Shown here: piece after piece, positions 32,155 through 33,225 of the stretch | How the letters are laid out: the number at the start of each line of letters is the position of its first letter | Position numbering within the stretch: the stretch's first letter is position 1 | Notes under the pieces: model-generated | The model's input: the letters and a program-made list of their open reading frames with translations, nothing else | Told to the model about the DNA's origin: nothing | The model's database searches: none | Assembly: GCA_029257335.1 (NCBI GenBank) | Contig: JARIBV010000127.1 | Coordinates: 1 to 33,225, forward strand | Direction: 5' to 3' | Length of the DNA: 33,225 nt | Origin: Faecousia sp. | Lineage (GTDB): Bacteria > Bacillota > Clostridia > Oscillospirales > Oscillospiraceae | Translations under genes and position numbers: made by a program

Positions 32155-32192
32155 AAAAATGCGCACACTGCCTGACGACAGTGTGCGCACAT
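32155..32192 (-). terminator. Terminator of tuf
   Basis: On the - strand TGCGCACACTG (32189-32179) pairs with CAGTGTGCGCA (32170-32160), perfect 11-bp stem, 8-nt loop, followed by TTTTTCTT. It starts 14 bases after the tuf stop. Confidence 0.85.
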
Positions 32193-32202
32193 TGTTTAAA
32201 AA

Positions 32203-33225
32203 TTACTCAGTGATCTCGGTAACAACACCGGAACCAACGGTACGGCCGCCCTCGCGGATAGCGAAGCGGAGGCCCTTCTCGATAGCGATGGGAGTGATCA
32301 GCTCAACGTCCATAACAACGTTATCGCCAGGCATGCACATCTCAACGCCCTCGGGCAGGGTGATGATACCAGTCACGTCAGTGGTACGGAAGTAGAACTG
32401 AGGACGGTAGTTGTTGAAGAAGGGAGTATGACGGCCGCCTTCTTCCTTGGACAGGACGTAGACCTGGCCCTTGAACTTGGTCAGGGGGTGGATGGAACCG
32501 GGCTTAGCCAGAACCTGACCACGCTGAATGGTCTTCTTGTCCACGCCACGCAGCAGAGCACCAATGTTATCACCGGCTTCTGCGTAGTCCAGCAGCTTGT
32601 GGAACATCTCGATATCGGTAACAACGGAAGCCTTCTTCTCCTCGGTCAGGCCGACGATATCAACAGGCTCGTTCTTCTTGATCTGGCCACGCTCAACACG
32701 ACCAGTAGCAACAGTACCACGGCCGGAGATGGTGAACACGTCCTCAACGGGCATCAGGAAGGGCTGGTCAGCCTTACGGTCAGGAGTGGGGATGTAGTTA
32801 TCAACGCTATCCATCAGCTCCTTGATGCAGGCGTAAGCGGGATCGCTGGGATCCTTGGACTCGCAGATCAGAGCGTTCAGAGCGGAACCCTTGATGATGG
32901 GGGTGTCGTCGCCGGGGAACTCGTAGTAGTCCAGAGTCTCACGGACTTCCATCTCAACCAGCTCCAGCAGCTCCTCGTCGTCAACCTGATCGCACTTGTT
33001 CAGGAACACCAGGATGGAGGGCACGTTAACCTGACGAGCCAGCAGCAGGTGCTCACGAGTCTGAGCCATGGGGCCGTCGGTAGCAGCGATGACCAGGATA
33101 CCGCCGTCCATCTGAGCAGCGCCGGTGATCATGTTCTTGATATAGTCGGCGTGGCCGGGGCAGTCAACGTGAGCGTAGTGACGGTTCTCGGTCTCATACT
33201 CAACGTGGGAGGTATTGATGGTAAT
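32203..33225 (-). CDS. tuf: Elongation factor Tu, 5'-truncated by the window edge
   Basis: GTPase that delivers aminoacyl-tRNA to the ribosome. The visible 340 residues begin at [12 protein letters not shown], so roughly the first 60 residues, including the P-loop, lie outside. Seen: G3 DCPGH, G4 NKCD, and the domain 2 and 3 signatures [17 protein letters not shown] and [24 protein letters not shown]. Codon choice is strongly biased, as expected for a highly expressed gene. Followed directly by a perfect hairpin terminator, so it is the last gene of its operon. Confidence 0.97.
   Translation of the reverse strand: MTINTSHVEYETENRHYAHVDCPGHADYIKNMITGAAQMDGGILVIAATDGPMAQTREHLLLARQVNVPSILVFLNKCDQVDDEELLELVEMEVRETLDYYEFPGDDTPIIKGSALNALICESKDPSDPAYACIKELMDSVDNYIPTPDRKADQPFLMPVEDVFTISGRGTVATGRVERGQIKKNEPVDIVGLTEEKKASVVTDIEMFHKLLDYAEAGDNIGALLRGVDKKTIQRGQVLAKPGSIHPLTKFKGQVYVLSKEEGGRHTPFFNNYRPQFYFRTTDVTGIITLPEGVEMCMPGDNVVMDVELITPIAIEKGLRFAIREGGRTVGSGVVTEITE

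Overview
The window looks like chromosomal core sequence from an anaerobic, Gram-positive member of the Clostridia, probably an Oscillospirales/Ruminococcaceae-type gut bacterium. This is inferred from the RemA-YicC-Gmk-RpoZ-PriA-Def-Fmt-RsmB-RlmN-PrpC-PrkC-RsgA gene order typical of Firmicutes, strong AGGAGG ribosome binding sites, a CBS-domain family II pyrophosphatase, a DUF3343 protein, MEP-pathway isoprenoid genes and a bacterial class A RNase P RNA. No phage, CRISPR array, tRNA or rRNA was seen. Both ends cut genes: a metal P-type ATPase at the left and EF-Tu at the right.

Left part (1-8.5 kb, mostly + strand): the ATPase tail; a thioredoxin; a divergent Crp/Fnr-family regulator; a second thioredoxin followed by thioredoxin reductase; then a YdcF-like membrane protein, an M42 aminopeptidase and an M3 oligoendopeptidase in one transcription unit. 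Both thioredoxin promoters carry the same GTGA-N5-TCAC palindrome exactly 29 bases (centre to -10 start) upstream of their -10 boxes, with no -35 box, and the regulator between them has a CRP-type Arg-Glu-x-x-x-Arg recognition helix. This looks like a small self-contained thiol-redox regulon. After the peptidase comes a 147-bp palindromic MITE-like element with 18-bp perfect terminal repeats, then a gene-free stretch that may encode a structured RNA and ends in a strong terminator.

Central part (8.5-23.4 kb, all - strand): a compact run of 15 genes, many overlapping by 4 nt or separated by a few bases, reading cdaA-cdaR-rseC-like-yicC-remA-gmk-rpoZ-priA-def-fmt-rsmB-rlmN-prpC-prkC-rsgA. It joins c-di-AMP synthesis, nucleotide and RNA metabolism, replication restart, initiator Met-tRNA formylation/deformylation, rRNA methylation, Ser/Thr phosphosignalling and ribosome assembly. 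A consensus promoter precedes cdaA and an internal one precedes prpC-prkC-rsgA.

Right part (23.4-33.2 kb): a cysteine-desulfurase-like enzyme overlapping a DUF3343 gene, a pair often found with selenium metabolism; an XRE/TPR regulator; a murD-ispD-ispF operon (peptidoglycan and isoprenoid precursors); divergently rnpB with consensus promoter and terminator; asparaginase and a CBS-pyrophosphatase on the + strand; and convergent tuf with its own terminator.
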